Of a stretch of 33,831 nucleotides of DNA, positions 15,523 to 24,055 are shown piece by piece. The position numbers were made by a program, and so were the translations under genes. The notes under the pieces were generated by a model. The model was not told the origin of the DNA. It made no database searches and was given only the letters and a program-made list of their open reading frames with translations. This stretch comes from an uncultured bacterium (GTDB taxonomy: Bacteria > Cyanobacteriota > Vampirovibrionia > Obscuribacterales > Obscuribacteraceae). The stretch is from contig CAILLX010000187.1 of NCBI GenBank assembly GCA_903835185.1, positions 1 to 33,831 on the forward strand, read 5' to 3'. The stretch's first letter is position 1, and every line of letters begins with the position of its first letter.

Positions 15523-16629
15523 CTACTTCTGATTTGTGTGACCGCCTCCGCCGCCAGCAACTGGACCGGTCAAAGTCGACGGTGCCTGCAGAATAATAGC
15601 CGATACGTCAGTTGTCACCTTGCGGACATTGTCTCCTACTCTTAAGCCGCTTCCCTTCACAAGGTTGGCCGTAGAAGAATCAGGATCAACCTGGGTAACA
15701 GAGATGACTCCTACAGTTGCACTTAACTCTTTCAAAACCTTGCCGGTAGAAGGATCTTTGACTGTCTTGTAAGCACGTTCAACTTGTAAATTGTCGCCAA
15801 CTGCTATCCCATTGTTTTTCCCAACATTGACAATTACGGTATCACCAGACACATCGGCAATTTTGCCTTTGACATTCATGGCAGCAAGCGACTGGTTGTC
15901 TGGAATGCGCGAAGCAAGTGTTACCAGCTGGTTGCAGATTGAGTCCACTGCAGCCAGAGTAGCCTCACCAGCTATAGAGCTGGCAAAACCTGACGAACCC
16001 ATGTCAAAGCTGCCACTACCACCGCCGCCGCCACTCCAGCCACCGCCACCGCCACCACCGAAGAGAGAAACACCGCTGCGCTTAGATTCGCCTGATCCGT
16101 TGACGGCAGCCAGGATTTCGCCTGTATTGATATCAACCAGGCGAGCATCGACAGCTACCTTACATTTGCCTTTCTTAACACCAAGCCCGCCAAATCCGAA
16201 GCCACCGGCATAAGGGATAAACCCGGCAGCTGCTGACGCTGCTGCACCAATATTGATATTCTTGTTCTCAAAACCAAACTGAGTGACTGTGCCGACAATT
16301 ATGGCGTCAATACTCAGGAGTTTACCTATCTTGCAGGCTGTTGCCGGATCAGCCCGGTCACTTACTGAAAGATTTTGCTCCTTAAGTATGCTGTCGAGCA
16401 TCTCGCGTTCAATAACAGAATAACTAGCATCATTAACCAATCTGGTAATCATAAGGCTCACTATGCCCTTACCGACGTCAAGTGTACCAACTTCACTAGA
16501 TACTGCACCATAAGAAAACGGCATGATAGCTACACGGCGCTTTGCTGCAGCCAAAGCGGAGCAGGGACACAAGAGGGCTGTCACCATCAGTAGTATCAGA
16601 AGAAATGCAAGCGGCTTGCGCGATTCCAT
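15523..16629 (-). CDS. Exported CsgG-like protein with FlgT C-terminal-like domain
   Basis: The 368-residue protein has a signal peptide (MESRKPLAFLLILLMVTALL, cleavage near ALAAA). A CsgG/LpoB-type alpha/beta domain follows: RRVAIMPFSYGA, IVSLMITRLVNDASYSVIEREMLDSILKEQNLS and CKIGKLLSIDAIIVGTVTQFG, ending in VAVDARLVDINTGEILAA. CsgG is the outer-membrane curli exporter. A poly-Gly segment interrupts it. The C-terminal GKIADVSGDTVIVNVGKNNGIAVGDNLQV to LRVGDNVRKVT resembles the small beta domain of FlgT. No convincing lipobox precedes the cleavage site, unlike CsgG itself, so lipidation is unlikely. ATG 16629 follows AAGGA at 16639-16643; the frame opens further to 16671. Family assignment is solid to moderate; export of a fibre is inference. 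Confidence 0.82.
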   Translation of the reverse strand: MESRKPLAFLLILLMVTALLCPCSALAAAKRRVAIMPFSYGAVSSEVGTLDVGKGIVSLMITRLVNDASYSVIEREMLDSILKEQNLSVSDRADPATACKIGKLLSIDAIIVGTVTQFGFENKNINIGAAASAAAGFIPYAGGFGFGGLGVKKGKCKVAVDARLVDINTGEILAAVNGSGESKRSGVSLFGGGGGGGWSGGGGGSGSFDMGSSGFASSIAGEATLAAVDSICNQLVTLASRIPDNQSLAAMNVKGKIADVSGDTVIVNVGKNNGIAVGDNLQVERAYKTVKDPSTGKVLKELSATVGVISVTQVDPDSSTANLVKGSGLRVGDNVRKVTTDVSAIILQAPSTLTGPVAGGGGGHTNQK

Positions 16630-16758
16630 GGAACTCTCTCCTTGCGTTGTAAAGTCGCCACACACAGGCATAGATAACCTTTGCCAGCTGAATCCCTGCT
16701 CAGCCAGGTAAAGCCAAACGGGAGAGGCACTAAGCCTAAGATTTTACTTGATTCCCAG

Positions 16759-17685
16759 CTACTTGGTTCGCTGTGATTTGATGACAGCTTCCTGGTCTTC
16801 CAGAGCCTTCTTCTGGGCTTCCAGAGCTCTCTTTTGGGACTCCAGGGCCTGCAGGCGCAGGTCCGGGGCGCCTGGTTTGGCAGTTGTCCGGTGCGCTGCA
16901 GCTGATTTAATTCTCGCTAATCTAGCTAAAGCAGCTCGGTAAGTGACAATCCTTTGCTTAGCCAGGGCGTAGCGTTTGGATTTTGCATTGACAGCTGTAA
17001 GCTGCTGAATGGCTTGCACGTATTTACCCTTTTTGGCCAGCACTTCTGCGTCTGTGACAAGGCGGAGTGCTTCCTTCTCCATTGCATACATTCCTATTAA
17101 AGAGCGTACGGCACGGAAGTGCGGAGTATCAGGGCTTATTGGTTGTAAAAGAGCCATAGCTTCGTCGTAGCGGTCCTGATCTGACAGACTTTGTGCCTGA
17201 ATAATGGCATCACGCGTGGCAATCTCAACTGTCACTGCATCTTGAATCGGTCCGAGAGCACGCTCTGCCATACCAGCTATCACTTCACGTACACCGCTTT
17301 CAACCAGAGCCTTGTTAAGCGGTGCACCGGGTTGAGTGGAGAAATCTTGTTTATTTGTTTGTACTGAAACAGTCTTGATAACCTGACCATCAGTAGTCTT
17401 AATAAGTACAGTACCGTTGACTTTAGATGAGCCTGACACTATGTCAGTCTGCTCGACTATGTTGCAGACTACATACCAGTCTGGATTCACTGTGGAGAGA
17501 ACTATATTAGAGTTGCCGTCCAGACCGGAGCTAATCTGATCAACAGCTGACTGCTCCTGACCACTACCTCCCCCTGGCACAACAGCAATGCGAACAGGCG
17601 GAGAAGCTGTTGCCGGCAGCAAGGCAGACAACCAGAAAGCAGCACACATTCCTGCAGCCCATTGCCAGATTCTCCAGTATTTCAT
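16759..17685 (-). CDS. Exported protein with CsgG/LPP20-like fold features and coiled-coil tail
   Basis: The 308-residue protein has a signal peptide (MKYWRIWQWAAGMCAAFWLSALLPATA). The first half contains VRIAVVPGGG, NPDWYVVCNIVEQTDIVSGSSKVNGTVLIKTTDGQVI and KALVESGVREVIAGMAERAL, a pattern like the small alpha/beta domains of CsgG, LpoB and LPP20-type envelope proteins; this is suggestive only. The middle (about 150-240) is helical with TPR-like pairs, and the C-terminus is a basic, Gln/Lys/Ala-rich coiled coil (LQALESQKRALEAQKKALE). ATG 17685 has an AGGGG upstream. It lies just upstream of the CsgG-like and TPR genes on the same strand. I do not recognise a named family. Confidence 0.75.
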   Translation of the reverse strand: MKYWRIWQWAAGMCAAFWLSALLPATASPPVRIAVVPGGGSGQEQSAVDQISSGLDGNSNIVLSTVNPDWYVVCNIVEQTDIVSGSSKVNGTVLIKTTDGQVIKTVSVQTNKQDFSTQPGAPLNKALVESGVREVIAGMAERALGPIQDAVTVEIATRDAIIQAQSLSDQDRYDEAMALLQPISPDTPHFRAVRSLIGMYAMEKEALRLVTDAEVLAKKGKYVQAIQQLTAVNAKSKRYALAKQRIVTYRAALARLARIKSAAAHRTTAKPGAPDLRLQALESQKRALEAQKKALEDQEAVIKSQRTK

Positions 17686-17833
17686 CAGCTAACCCCTTTT
17701 TTGTTGAATTATGCCATCTTGCCAACTGTCTTCTCCGGGTGCCCTATGGCGCAAGCCGGCACCATAACCAGCCAGCGCCATATCAATTAATAGCGCCGTC
17801 GCTTTACCCCCAGCAAAGCAGGAGATAACAGGA

Positions 17834-20548
17834 TCAAGCTTTGCTATGGATTTCTTGTTGAACCAGCTGTTTCACTGAAGCTAGAGCTTGCTCCAGCGAA
17901 GATGGGTCTTTGCCGCCGGCTGCAGCCAGCTGCGGTCGCCCGCCGCCTCCACCACCACATACAGACGCTGCCTGCTTGACCAGATTGCTTGCGTTAAAGC
18001 CTTTCTTGACCAGCGGCGCAGATATCGCAGCTACCAGAGCCACTTTGTCTGCTGCCAGCACTGTAGCTACTACAGCAATCACATCATGTGCACCAGTGGA
18101 GATATGCTCGGCAAGTGCTTTGAGCCCATCGGCGCTGACGCCAGGGATTGAGGCAGCTACAAAGCGGATCTCTCCTATATGTTCGGCAGCTGCCAGCAGA
18201 CGTCCAGAGTGTGATACAGCTAGTTGTTCCTCAAGCTGCTGAGTCTGCTTTTCCTTGTGTTTCAGTTGATCTTGCAGCCGGTCAATTTGAGCGAGAAGAT
18301 CTGCAGGATTCACCTTGAGTTTGTTGGCAGCAGTAGTGAGGATGTTGAGATGTGCAGCAATAAAGCTCCAGGCCATGGGTCCTGCTAGTGCTTCTATTCG
18401 GCGCACCCCGGAGGAGATGCTTCCTTCAGAAACAATCTTGACTGAGCCAATCTCACCAGTTGAGTGCACATGCGTGCCACCACAAAACTCGAGGCTGAAA
18501 TCGCCCATCTTAACCACACGTACAATGTCTCCGTACTTTTCACCAAACATGGCGACAGCCCCGGTTGTCTTTGCCTGTTCAATCGGCATCTCCACTGTTG
18601 TCACAGGCAGATTGAGACGCACCCATTCATTCATGAGGTTCTCAACCGACGACAGTTCGCGGGCATTGAGCTGCCGCTCGAATGTGAAGTCAAAACGCAT
18701 CGCATCAGGACCAACCTGCGAGCCGGCTTGCACTACGTGCTTGCCTAGCAACTGCCGCACAGCTGCATGAAACAGATGTGCAGTGCTGTGATGCAGAACT
18801 GTGGAGAGACGGCGCTCTTTATCAACAGATGCTTTAAGCTGCTGATTCGGCTCCAGATCACCAGCGAGAGCTTTAACTTTGTGGACATGCAACCCTTCAT
18901 GTTTTTTGGTATCAGTGACCATAAGAGTAGCTGCCTGCCCGGAAAGTGTGCCAGCATCACCAACCTGCCCACCTGATTCAGCATAAAATGGTGTCTGATC
19001 GAGGACAAGCTCTGCCTCCTCCCCTTCACCGAGGTGCTCGACTATTTTGCCGTTTTGCAGCACGGCAACAACCCGACCTACATCTTCAATAGTACTGTAT
19101 CCGGTAAAACGTGTCGTTCCATACTCTTTGAGCAGCCGGACAAAAGCCTCTTCACCGGTCATGATGACATTGAACTTATTGACTGACGAGACCGCCTCAT
19201 GCTCTTTCTTTGCTGCAACAAAGCCTTCCATATCAACAGTCTTGCCATGCTCTTGAGCAATCTCGGCAGTAAGCTCAATTGGGAAGCCGTAAGTTGAATA
19301 GAGATTGAAGACAGCACTGCCAGGAATTTGCTGTGCCTTCTCTGCTATCAGCTCTTCTAGCAAACCGATACCGCGATCAATTGTCTTGGCAAAACGCTCT
19401 TCTTCTTCTCTTACAACCTCAGCTATCAGCTCTTCCTGTCCGGCAAGTTCAGGATAAGCCTGCTGGTACAGGGCAACTACTTGAGGAACCAGTTTGTAGA
19501 TAAACGGCTCTGTCAAACCGAGCAGGCGGCCAAACCGGGCTGCCCGCCGTGTTATAAAGCGCAAGACATAGCCACGCCCGATATTGCTGGTGCGCACTCC
19601 ATCAGCAATCAAGAAAGTCACGCAGCGAGCGTGATCTGTAACTATTTTCAGATACAAGTTAATGCGATCAGCACGATTGGCTGCTGTATCAGTAACTCGC
19701 TGCGCCTCGCAAGTGTATTCTGCATTAGCCAGGTGGCAGAGAGCCTGCAGAATTGGGAATAGCAGGTCTGTCTCAAAAGTGTTCCCCTTGTCTTGCAAGA
19801 TTGTGGCAATCCGTTCCAGTCCAGCGCCAGTGTCAACATTCTTGGCAGCTAGCGGTGTAAACTTGCCATCCTGGTCTTTAAAAAGCTCCATAAAGACCAG
19901 GTTCCAGATCTCCAGATAACGGTCACATTCACAGCGACCAATGCCGCACTTTTGTGAATCTGTGCTGCACGCATATTGAGCTCCACGGTCGTAATAAATC
20001 TCTGAGCAAGGTCCACAAGGTCCTGTAGGCCCCGGCGGTCCCCAGAAGTTGTCTTTACGACTCATCCTGAAGATGCGCTCTGCAGGAACACCAACCTTTT
20101 TGTTCCACAGCTGAAAAGCCTCTTCGTCAGCTGCAATTACTTCATCACCACCGAAGATGGTCACAGAAAGTTTATCTCTGTCCAGCCCAAGCTGCTCTGT
20201 GACAAACTCCCACGCCCAGGGGATGACTTCTTTCTTGAAATAATCTCCGAAGCTGAAGTTACCTAACATCTCAAAGAAGCTGTGATGCCTTGCCGTCCGT
20301 CCAATATTCTCAATGTCTGAATCTTTGCCGCCAGCACGTGTCACCTTCTGAACTGTTACCACTCGCGGCGGGTCTGTAGCTGGAGCCTGTCCCAGGAATA
20401 TAGGCACAAAGGGGACCATACCGGCTGAAGTGAGAAGAAGAGTCGGATTATCCGGAATCAGACTGGCACTGGGCAGGTAGAGATGCCCTCTCTTATCGCG
20501 GAAATAGGAGACAAACTTGTCGCGAATTTGTGATCCGGTCAGATACAT
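17834..20548 (-). CDS. alaS: Alanyl-tRNA synthetase
   Basis: The 904-residue class II synthetase charges tRNA-Ala and clears mischarged Ser/Gly. It has a complete catalytic core (NIGRTARHHSFFEMLGNFSFGDYFK, GPTGPCGPCSEIYYD, NVDTGAGLERI), the editing domain with HSTAHLFH (about 587-594) and CGGTH (about 689-693), a coiled-coil linker and a C-Ala domain with the glycine run CGGGGGGRP. A Cys-rich insert (CSTDSQKCGIGRCECDR) precedes the conserved EIWNLVF, as in many bacterial enzymes. ATG 20548 is chosen, with GAGG at 20557-20560 and an 8-nt spacer; GTG 20557 would add three residues. Length is normal. Confidence 0.97.
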   Translation of the reverse strand: MYLTGSQIRDKFVSYFRDKRGHLYLPSASLIPDNPTLLLTSAGMVPFVPIFLGQAPATDPPRVVTVQKVTRAGGKDSDIENIGRTARHHSFFEMLGNFSFGDYFKKEVIPWAWEFVTEQLGLDRDKLSVTIFGGDEVIAADEEAFQLWNKKVGVPAERIFRMSRKDNFWGPPGPTGPCGPCSEIYYDRGAQYACSTDSQKCGIGRCECDRYLEIWNLVFMELFKDQDGKFTPLAAKNVDTGAGLERIATILQDKGNTFETDLLFPILQALCHLANAEYTCEAQRVTDTAANRADRINLYLKIVTDHARCVTFLIADGVRTSNIGRGYVLRFITRRAARFGRLLGLTEPFIYKLVPQVVALYQQAYPELAGQEELIAEVVREEEERFAKTIDRGIGLLEELIAEKAQQIPGSAVFNLYSTYGFPIELTAEIAQEHGKTVDMEGFVAAKKEHEAVSSVNKFNVIMTGEEAFVRLLKEYGTTRFTGYSTIEDVGRVVAVLQNGKIVEHLGEGEEAELVLDQTPFYAESGGQVGDAGTLSGQAATLMVTDTKKHEGLHVHKVKALAGDLEPNQQLKASVDKERRLSTVLHHSTAHLFHAAVRQLLGKHVVQAGSQVGPDAMRFDFTFERQLNARELSSVENLMNEWVRLNLPVTTVEMPIEQAKTTGAVAMFGEKYGDIVRVVKMGDFSLEFCGGTHVHSTGEIGSVKIVSEGSISSGVRRIEALAGPMAWSFIAAHLNILTTAANKLKVNPADLLAQIDRLQDQLKHKEKQTQQLEEQLAVSHSGRLLAAAEHIGEIRFVAASIPGVSADGLKALAEHISTGAHDVIAVVATVLAADKVALVAAISAPLVKKGFNASNLVKQAASVCGGGGGGRPQLAAAGGKDPSSLEQALASVKQLVQQEIHSKA

Positions 20549-21024
20549 GCCAAACACCTCTTATCTCTTGGCCAGTTCAAGCAGCCAAGGCACAGCACAC
20601 GCAGCAGTTTACGCGAACTTCAAGTATACCAGGGGTCAGTTCAAGCCAGCCCCGGACAGGCCGGACAGTTTTTCACAACAAGCCAAAGATGATGTCAGGA
20701 CTGTTGCCGAGTGATTTACACTGCAACACTGTACCTAAAGTATGGAGTACAATTAATTAACTAGTACAGTTACAGTCAGCCGCTAATCTGCTCAACCTGG
20801 AAACCTGGAAATCATCACCATACTAGTAGTGCATTTCCAAAGTATCAACACAATCGGACCGTTCGTAGGGGGGCATTGCATGCGCCCGGGCGGATACAAT
20901 CCACCCCTACTGGTGTCGCGTTATTTAGGAAATGCACTACTAGTTAAGACAAGAGTCCGATATAGGGAAGTCGGCAGAACCCAACCAACGTCAAGGCGGT
21001 AAGCAGCTGGGGAGGGACCAACCA
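20549..21024. other. Divergent alaS/FHA intergenic region carrying a MITE copy
   Basis: These 476 bp contain the first 121-bp inverted-repeat element (20823-20943) and must hold the promoters for alaS (minus) and the FHA-protein gene (plus). The A+T-rich stretch around 20748-20766 is the most promoter-like part, but I cannot assign -35 and -10 boxes. Small open frames here show no coding character. Confidence 0.45.
20823..20943. mobile_element. MITE-like inverted-repeat element, copy 1
   Basis: The element is 121 bp from CTAG to CTAG. Its first and last 16 bases (CTAGTAGTGCATTTCC and its exact complement) are perfect inverted repeats. Inside are GTAGGGG and CCCCTAC as a second inverted pair and a GC-rich centre with GCATTGCATGC. 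It has no coding capacity. It matches the copy at 28381 at 107 of 121 positions with no gaps. The CTAG at each end could be a target duplication or part of the ends. Confidence 0.8.
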
Positions 21025-21516
21025 GTGGCAGAGACAGAGAATATTTGCCCGTCGTGCGGCAAGGTTATGCAGCCAGGACAGATCTGTACTGACTGTACTG
21101 TGACCGATTTCAAAGTAAGCGATTCTTTATCAGCTGATTGGCTTGCCACAAACGGCAAGACGGCTCAGTTGCCGGGGCAAGCATTCTTAATTGAAACGTC
21201 CTCAGCCAAGCAACATATGTTGTCAGACACAAAATGCAAGATTGGACGCGATCCAACCAATCATATTGTCATAACGGAAGACCAGTTTTCTTCACGCTTC
21301 CATGCCTGGATTACATATGAGGAAGATCACTTCTTCATAGAAGACCTTGGCAGCACCAACGGCACTTTGCTTAATGGCAGCCCTCTTATCAACCGTCGAC
21401 CACTAGTCAATGGGGACCAGGTTCGCATCGGCCGTGGTGAATTTACTTTTCGCACAGGCAATCCACGGGTTGTCAGCCCTGTTTCCCATTCCAGACAGTC
21501 TTCGTCAAGTCAATAA
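21025..21516 (+). CDS. FHA-domain protein with N-terminal zinc ribbon
   Basis: The 163-residue cytoplasmic protein has a zinc ribbon at the N-terminus (CPSCGKVMQPGQICTDC: C8, C11, C21, C24) and an FHA domain (about 65-145) with the phosphothreonine-binding residues in KIGRDPTNHIVI, SSRFHA (89-94) and STNGTLLNG. FHA domains bind phosphothreonine peptides, so a partner of Ser/Thr kinases is likely; the kinase/propeller protein in this window is one candidate, by inference only. The start is GTG 21025 with GGGGAGG at 21009-21015. A short Ser-rich tail ends the protein. Confidence 0.9.
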   Translation: MAETENICPSCGKVMQPGQICTDCTVTDFKVSDSLSADWLATNGKTAQLPGQAFLIETSSAKQHMLSDTKCKIGRDPTNHIVITEDQFSSRFHAWITYEEDHFFIEDLGSTNGTLLNGSPLINRRPLVNGDQVRIGRGEFTFRTGNPRVVSPVSHSRQSSSSQ

Positions 21517-21719
21517 AGATCTTTGCATCTAAGTGATTGTTGCTGCTGGAGCATCTATTTAGAAGCTGCTTGTATGCTTGTGCAGAACGTGCAGGCGGGT
21601 GCAGCCAACCTTGCCTTAATATGCCAGGTACAGCAATGACAGCCCAGGCACAGATCTGATAATCTTCACTTTCTTCAATGACTGCTCCCAGTTTATTTTG
21701 CATAAGGAACAGAACCAAA

Positions 21720-22616
21720 GTGAATCTTCGCAAGGTACTTCTTGTCTACAAGAAATCAACTTATCAGATTCAAGCGGTGGAGCATAGAGAGCCTCGATTT
21801 CTCAAACTTCTCCAAGAAGAACATGCCGCTGTCAGGCGAGTCAAGGTGGCGCATGCCGAGCATTATGACGTGCTCGAATCGGTCAAATCAGAGCTTACTA
21901 GACGCGGGATTGAATTTTCGGCGTTAGCACGAGCCAACCTTACCAGAGCTGCAACTGATGTTGATCTGGTAATTTCGGTCGGCGGCGATGGCACATTTCT
22001 GGACGCTTCCCATTTCACTACAACTACGCCAGTGGTAGGAGTAAATTCATCAATCAGCTCCAGTTTTGGACATTTCTGTCTGTCCAACGAAGCTAACTTT
22101 GCTTCTATTCTCGATCAGATTACAGCCGATATGCTTCAGCCACTGACTCTGCTTCGCCTGGAGATTGAGCTTAACGGCTCTGTTCTTCCTGAGTTAGTGC
22201 TCAATGAGGTGCTTATCTGTCACAGCAATCCAGCTGCCACCAGCCGCTATTTACTTACAGCTGGCAGCACACATGAACAGCAACGTTCTGGAGGCATATG
22301 GGTCGGTCCGGCAGCCGGCTCAACAGGCGTACTCAAAGCAGCAGGTGGAACTATTCTGCCGGTTGACAGCCGCTATTATCAATACCTAGTCCGCGAGCCC
22401 GGCTTGCGCCCAGACGAGCAATGGTTGCTCCTTTCTGGGTGTGTGAATGAGAATTCAGAGATCAAAGTCGTCTCACTCATGCGTACCGGAGCAATTTATC
22501 TTGATGGACAGCACATCGACTACAAATTTGCTCTCGGCGATGAGCTAATCGTGCGAGCAAGCAGAAATGATCTTCTTGCCTATCTTCCCTCTAATTTAAA
22601 CGGTGTCTCAGCCTGA
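21720..22616 (+). CDS. nadK: NAD kinase (ATP-NAD kinase family)
   Basis: The 298-residue protein phosphorylates NAD to NADP. It contains the signature GGDGT (88-92), GVNSS where the NAD-binding GVN motif is expected, the conserved LNEVLICHSNPAATSRY, and WVGPAAGSTG (the usual TPTGSTAY region is diverged). The motif order fits the family, but divergence from typical NadK makes exact substrate use less certain. The start GTG 21720 follows AAGGA (21704-21708) by 11 nt; ATG 21678 would add 14 residues and lacks a ribosome-binding site. The TGA at 22614-22616 overlaps the murT ATG by one base, so the two are co-translated. Confidence 0.85.
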   Translation: MNLRKVLLVYKKSTYQIQAVEHREPRFLKLLQEEHAAVRRVKVAHAEHYDVLESVKSELTRRGIEFSALARANLTRAATDVDLVISVGGDGTFLDASHFTTTTPVVGVNSSISSSFGHFCLSNEANFASILDQITADMLQPLTLLRLEIELNGSVLPELVLNEVLICHSNPAATSRYLLTAGSTHEQQRSGGIWVGPAAGSTGVLKAAGGTILPVDSRYYQYLVREPGLRPDEQWLLLSGCVNENSEIKVVSLMRTGAIYLDGQHIDYKFALGDELIVRASRNDLLAYLPSNLNGVSA

Positions 22617-24001
22617 TGCTCCCAACTTTACCCTCTCTCACTGACAAGCTGGCCATAGCAGCCGGCAAGCTTTCAGCAGCAGCAATAAGAGCTGCGGGAG
22701 CAGGGCTTGGCTCTAACCTGCCTGGACGAGTAGCAAGACGCCTGTCACCAGGGATACTGACCTTATTAGGTGGACAGTGCCGCAGGGGAGTACTGGCAGT
22801 CTCAGGCACAAACGGTAAGAGCACTACATCCGGCTTCCTTTACTCTATTCTGCGCCAGGCTGGTTTCAAGACTGTTCATAACAGACAAGGAGCTAACCTG
22901 GTTACTGGAATAACAGCCACTGTTGTTGCAGCAGCCAACCTGGAATGTGAACTGGACGCGGATTACTGTCTCTTTGAAGTTGACGAGGCCTCACTACCTG
23001 TGGTGGCAGCCGAGGTGCCGCTCAATGCAGTTTTGGTAACCAATTTATTCCGCGATCAGCTCGACCGCTTTGGTGAGCTGGATACAACAGCCAGACTGTT
23101 AAACAAAGGGATTTTGCACCACCACTCTCTAGCTGTTCTAAACGCCGACGATCCTAACGTTGCTCAACTGGCTGACGGTTGCCAGCGCAGCTATTACGGA
23201 ATTGAGTCTCTGGCGGCGCAAACTGATACCGCCTGCCGCTCCGGCACAGTCGAGCTCTCTTACTGTCCTGATTGTGGCGCTGAGTACAAGTACAATCTCC
23301 TTTTCTACGGACAGTTAGGACACTACAGCTGCCCGTTCTGCCTCTCTACCAGACCCACACCTCAAGTTGCAGCTGTCGAAGTTGTAGTTGGACAGTCATC
23401 CTCTCGCTTTATCCTGAAGACTGCCAAAGAGAGTATTGCCGTTAATCTTGCTCTGCCAGGGCTGTTCAATGTCTATAACGCACTGGCTGCTGCTGCTCTG
23501 GCCTCCTCTTTAGGCATAGCAGCCATCACAATCGCCGACGGACTGAAGAAATACACAACTCTTTTTGGCCGTTCTGAAAAGCTCATAATCGATGACAGAT
23601 CTGTTGTTATTCAATTAATCAAAAATCCGGCAGGTGCCACACAAGTTATTAATTCAGTTGCTTGCAACCCTCAGGGCGCAATACTTGTGGCAATTAACGA
23701 TAATCTGGCCGATGGGCGAGACATCTCATGGCTCTGGGATGCAGAATTTGAGCTTTTAGAAAAACACACAGGACCGATAATGGTATCCGGTCGGCGTGCT
23801 CAAGATATGGCAGTACGTCTTAAATATGCTGGTATTCCAAGCGGTCAGATTATAGTCAGACCAAATCTTCATAGAGGTCTGCAAGAGATGCTCGCCATGG
23901 TTGCTCCAGATCAAACTCTCTGGGTACTGCCAACATACACCTGCCTGCTCGAACTGCAAAAGATCCTTCGCGCCATGGGTTATGTGCTCGCTGACACATG
24001 A
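22616..24001 (+). CDS. murT: MurT-like Mur ligase (lipid II isoglutaminyl synthase subunit)
   Basis: The 461-residue protein has a Mur ligase ATP site SGTNGKSTTSG (GTNGKST at 64-70), the carbamate-region motifs LVTNLFRDQLDRFGELD and LNADDP, a four-Cys zinc ribbon inserted in the central domain (C217, C220, C239, C242) and a C-terminal DUF1727-type domain ending VLPTYTCLLELQKIL. This architecture is that of MurT, which with the glutaminase GatD amidates the D-Glu of lipid II. No gatD is adjacent: nadK precedes it and hutU follows. Either GatD is elsewhere or the protein works differently. The ATG overlaps the nadK stop (TGATG). Confidence 0.9.
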   Translation: MLPTLPSLTDKLAIAAGKLSAAAIRAAGAGLGSNLPGRVARRLSPGILTLLGGQCRRGVLAVSGTNGKSTTSGFLYSILRQAGFKTVHNRQGANLVTGITATVVAAANLECELDADYCLFEVDEASLPVVAAEVPLNAVLVTNLFRDQLDRFGELDTTARLLNKGILHHHSLAVLNADDPNVAQLADGCQRSYYGIESLAAQTDTACRSGTVELSYCPDCGAEYKYNLLFYGQLGHYSCPFCLSTRPTPQVAAVEVVVGQSSSRFILKTAKESIAVNLALPGLFNVYNALAAAALASSLGIAAITIADGLKKYTTLFGRSEKLIIDDRSVVIQLIKNPAGATQVINSVACNPQGAILVAINDNLADGRDISWLWDAEFELLEKHTGPIMVSGRRAQDMAVRLKYAGIPSGQIIVRPNLHRGLQEMLAMVAPDQTLWVLPTYTCLLELQKILRAMGYVLADT

Positions 24002-24055
24002 TCTGCAGGAGAAGAACTGACGACGCGAGACTACATCACATTCGGAGTAATCAAA

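Noticed and set aside
15791..16213. Pro-rich plus-strand frame
   Set aside because: It is the antisense of the poly-Gly region in the CsgG-like gene.
21473..21733. 86-codon minus-strand frame between the FHA gene and nadK
   Set aside because: Composition is passable, but no ribosome-binding site precedes either Met and it overlaps both flanking genes.
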